Below are positions 12,936 through 14,221 of a stretch of 14,221 bases of DNA, in pieces; positions within the stretch are counted from its first letter, which is position 1; each line of letters opens with the position of its first letter. The notes under the pieces are model-generated. The model did no database searches and was not told the origin of the DNA. It saw nothing but the letters and a program-made list of their open reading frames with translations. Position numbers and translations under genes: made by a program. Source of the stretch: JBAYHA01 sp041666425 (lineage in GTDB: Bacteria > Patescibacteriota > Patescibacteriia > UBA11705 > JABHMO01); contig JBAYHA010000029.1 of NCBI GenBank assembly GCA_041666425.1, forward strand, positions 1 through 14,221. The letters are read 5' to 3'.

Positions 12936-14045
12936 ATGTCGGAAAAAAGACAGTTAATCGACTTGTCAATAATGTCGATCATAAAATTTTTTTTGGTGGT
13001 GTTGGCTTTGGTGTTCTTTTATTTGATAAAAGAAGTCGTGGCTATTTTGTTTGTTGCTTTGATTTTGTCTTCGGCGTTTGATCCATGGATTGATACTTTG
13101 CAAAAAATAAAATTTCCGCGCTGGCTGAGTATTTTGTTGATTTATGTGATAATGTTTCTTTTTATCGGAGCGGTGATTGTTTTGTTAATCCCTCCGATGG
13201 CTGAACAGTTTTCGCAATTGGTAAAGAATTTTCCCGGTTATTTTGAAAAAATCAAGGGTGCTTTTGAAGGGTTAAAGAGTTATTCCGCAGAGCATGGATT
13301 GATGGGGCAGATTGATTCCGGTTTGAATAGCTTAAAAAATGATTTGGGTGGGGCTTTTTATTCGATCTTTTCCACGGTAGCCGGAGTTTTTGGCGGGATA
13401 ATTTCTTTTTTTGTTGCTTTGGTAATTACTTTTTATATGTCGGTCGAAGAAAGCGCCATGAAAAAAACTTTGATGTTTATTATCCCGGAAAGTTATCAGC
13501 CGTTTATTTTGCAGTTGATTAACAAAGTCCAAAAGAAAATCGGTGATTGGCTCAAGGGACAATTGGTTTTGAGTTTGATTTTGGGAACAATGGTTTATGT
13601 TGGTTTGACTATTTTGGGAGTTGAATATGCTTTGGTTCTGGCGTTTATCGCGGCGGTTGGTGAATTTGTCCCTTATCTTGGTCCGATTATGGCGGCCGTT
13701 CCTTCGGTTTTTTTGGCTTTTACTCAATCTCCGACCAAAGGCTTGTTTGTTTTTATTTTGTATATTATTATCCAACAAATCGAAAATAATATTTTGGTGC
13801 CAAAAGTAATGCAAAAGGCTGTTGGTTTGAATCCGATTATCAGCATTACGGCCATGTTAATCGGTGCCAAAGTAGCCGGTTTGGTCGGGGTGATTATGGC
13901 TATTCCCGTGGCTACGGCCGTGAGCGTGATTATCAAGGAGCTTTGTCAGAGCGAAAACAAAATAGAGCAGATAGATTTGCAAAAGATTGAAAATTTGGCA
14001 AAAGAATCAGCGGAAAATTCAAAAGAAAAAACTACATGTATTTAA
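12936..14045 (+). CDS. AI-2E family (PerM/YdiK-type) membrane permease
   Basis: This 369-residue protein belongs to the AI-2E/PerM family of membrane transporters, a broad family that includes exporters of the signal AI-2 and sodium/proton antiporters, so the substrate cannot be stated. It has about eight hydrophobic segments. After the first pair come the typical DPWID and basic loop (46-62), a long soluble region (about 88-140) and family signatures GEFVPYLGPIMAAVPS (about 242-257), QQIENNILVPKVM and VGLNPIISITAMLIGAKVAGLVGVIMAIPVA. A polar tail rich in E/K/N ends the protein. It is divergent from smpB. A Shine-Dalgarno-like AAGGAG (about 12887-12892) is over 40 nt from the ATG and cannot serve it. 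Its last 10 nt overlap the next gene. Confidence 0.88.
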   Translation: MSEKRQLIDLSIMSIIKFFLVVLALVFFYLIKEVVAILFVALILSSAFDPWIDTLQKIKFPRWLSILLIYVIMFLFIGAVIVLLIPPMAEQFSQLVKNFPGYFEKIKGAFEGLKSYSAEHGLMGQIDSGLNSLKNDLGGAFYSIFSTVAGVFGGIISFFVALVITFYMSVEESAMKKTLMFIIPESYQPFILQLINKVQKKIGDWLKGQLVLSLILGTMVYVGLTILGVEYALVLAFIAAVGEFVPYLGPIMAAVPSVFLAFTQSPTKGLFVFILYIIIQQIENNILVPKVMQKAVGLNPIISITAMLIGAKVAGLVGVIMAIPVATAVSVIIKELCQSENKIEQIDLQKIENLAKESAENSKEKTTCI

Positions 14046-14221
14046 TTAGACAAATTTTGTTGTTATTGTCACCGGTTTTGTGGTTGGGTGGGTTGTTTTT
14101 TGTGCGAACATCTCCGCAAAATTATTATTGGTTTTTTGGTGTTTGGGTTTTGTATCTTTTCTTTTTGTTGATGATTGTTTGTCGCCAAAAAATTGATCGT
14201 ACTTTTTGGCGTTTTTTGATT
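14036..14221 (+). CDS. Membrane protein, partial (cut by window end)
   Basis: The ATG at 14036 overlaps the end of the AI-2E-family gene by 10 nt (stop at 14045), suggesting translational coupling. The 62 codons in the window encode MYLIRQILLLLSPVLWLGGLFF, then VRTSPQNYYWFF, then a second hydrophobic helix and RQKIDRTFW, and the frame remains open. Two membrane helices are visible. I do not recognise the family. Confidence 0.65.
   Translation, partial: MYLIRQILLLLSPVLWLGGLFFVRTSPQNYYWFFGVWVLYLFFLLMIVCRQKIDRTFWRFLI

Noticed and set aside
12848..13081. 77-codon plus-strand frame before and within the AI-2E-family gene
   Set aside because: It is out of frame with a well-supported transporter and has no family character.

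Overview
The window looks like a piece of a Patescibacteria (Candidate Phyla Radiation) chromosome, most like the Parcubacteria-type groups. This is an inference from several things: AT-rich DNA, many coding starts without a clear Shine-Dalgarno, intergenic spaces full of short palindromes, a giant surface protein with Asp/Asn-rich two-cysteine repeats, and a compact smpB-ssrA / infC-rpmI-rplT neighbourhood. TGA is used as a stop (genes ending at 8231 and 8482), so this is not a lineage that reads TGA as glycine.

Layout. Positions 1-188 hold a strong promoter followed within about 80 nt by a terminator-like hairpin. The plus-strand unit then carries lgt (lipoprotein diacylglyceryl transferase), a 2376-residue surface protein (signal peptide, beta-propeller-like region, about nine FN3-like domains, eight Cys/Asp repeats, membrane segments and two carboxypeptidase-regulatory-like domains) and a small two-helix membrane protein. 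A bidirectional terminator at 8513-8545 separates this unit from a series of minus-strand units. Read in the order of transcription these are: smpB, ssrA (tmRNA), infC-rpmI-rplT, tRNA-Asp, a short serpin-like gene, and a 28-codon very basic ORF with its own promoter. At the right edge, divergent from smpB, is an AI-2E/PerM-family permease overlapping a second membrane-protein gene that runs off the window.

How they fit together. SmpB and tmRNA are the partners of trans-translation and are adjacent on one strand; the smpB promoter places the predicted transcript start on the ATG (leaderless). infC-rpmI-rplT is the classic IF3-L35-L20 operon. Lgt and the giant protein both belong to the cell surface. 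The serpin-like gene stands out: higher GC, a near-consensus promoter with a tandem 13-bp repeat beside it, and the clearest Shine-Dalgarno in the window, which suggests separate acquisition or regulation.

Most unusual region. Both tRNA-Asp and ssrA are followed, 150-200 bp downstream, by an exact 20-21 nt copy of their own 3' end (from CCA to the T loop). Each copy is joined to the same short module (TTCAC-NN-CTCA plus a hairpin), and the space between gene and copy is packed with perfect hairpins. No integrase is present. This looks like a family of very small elements, or remnants of elements, targeted to tRNA/tmRNA 3' ends.
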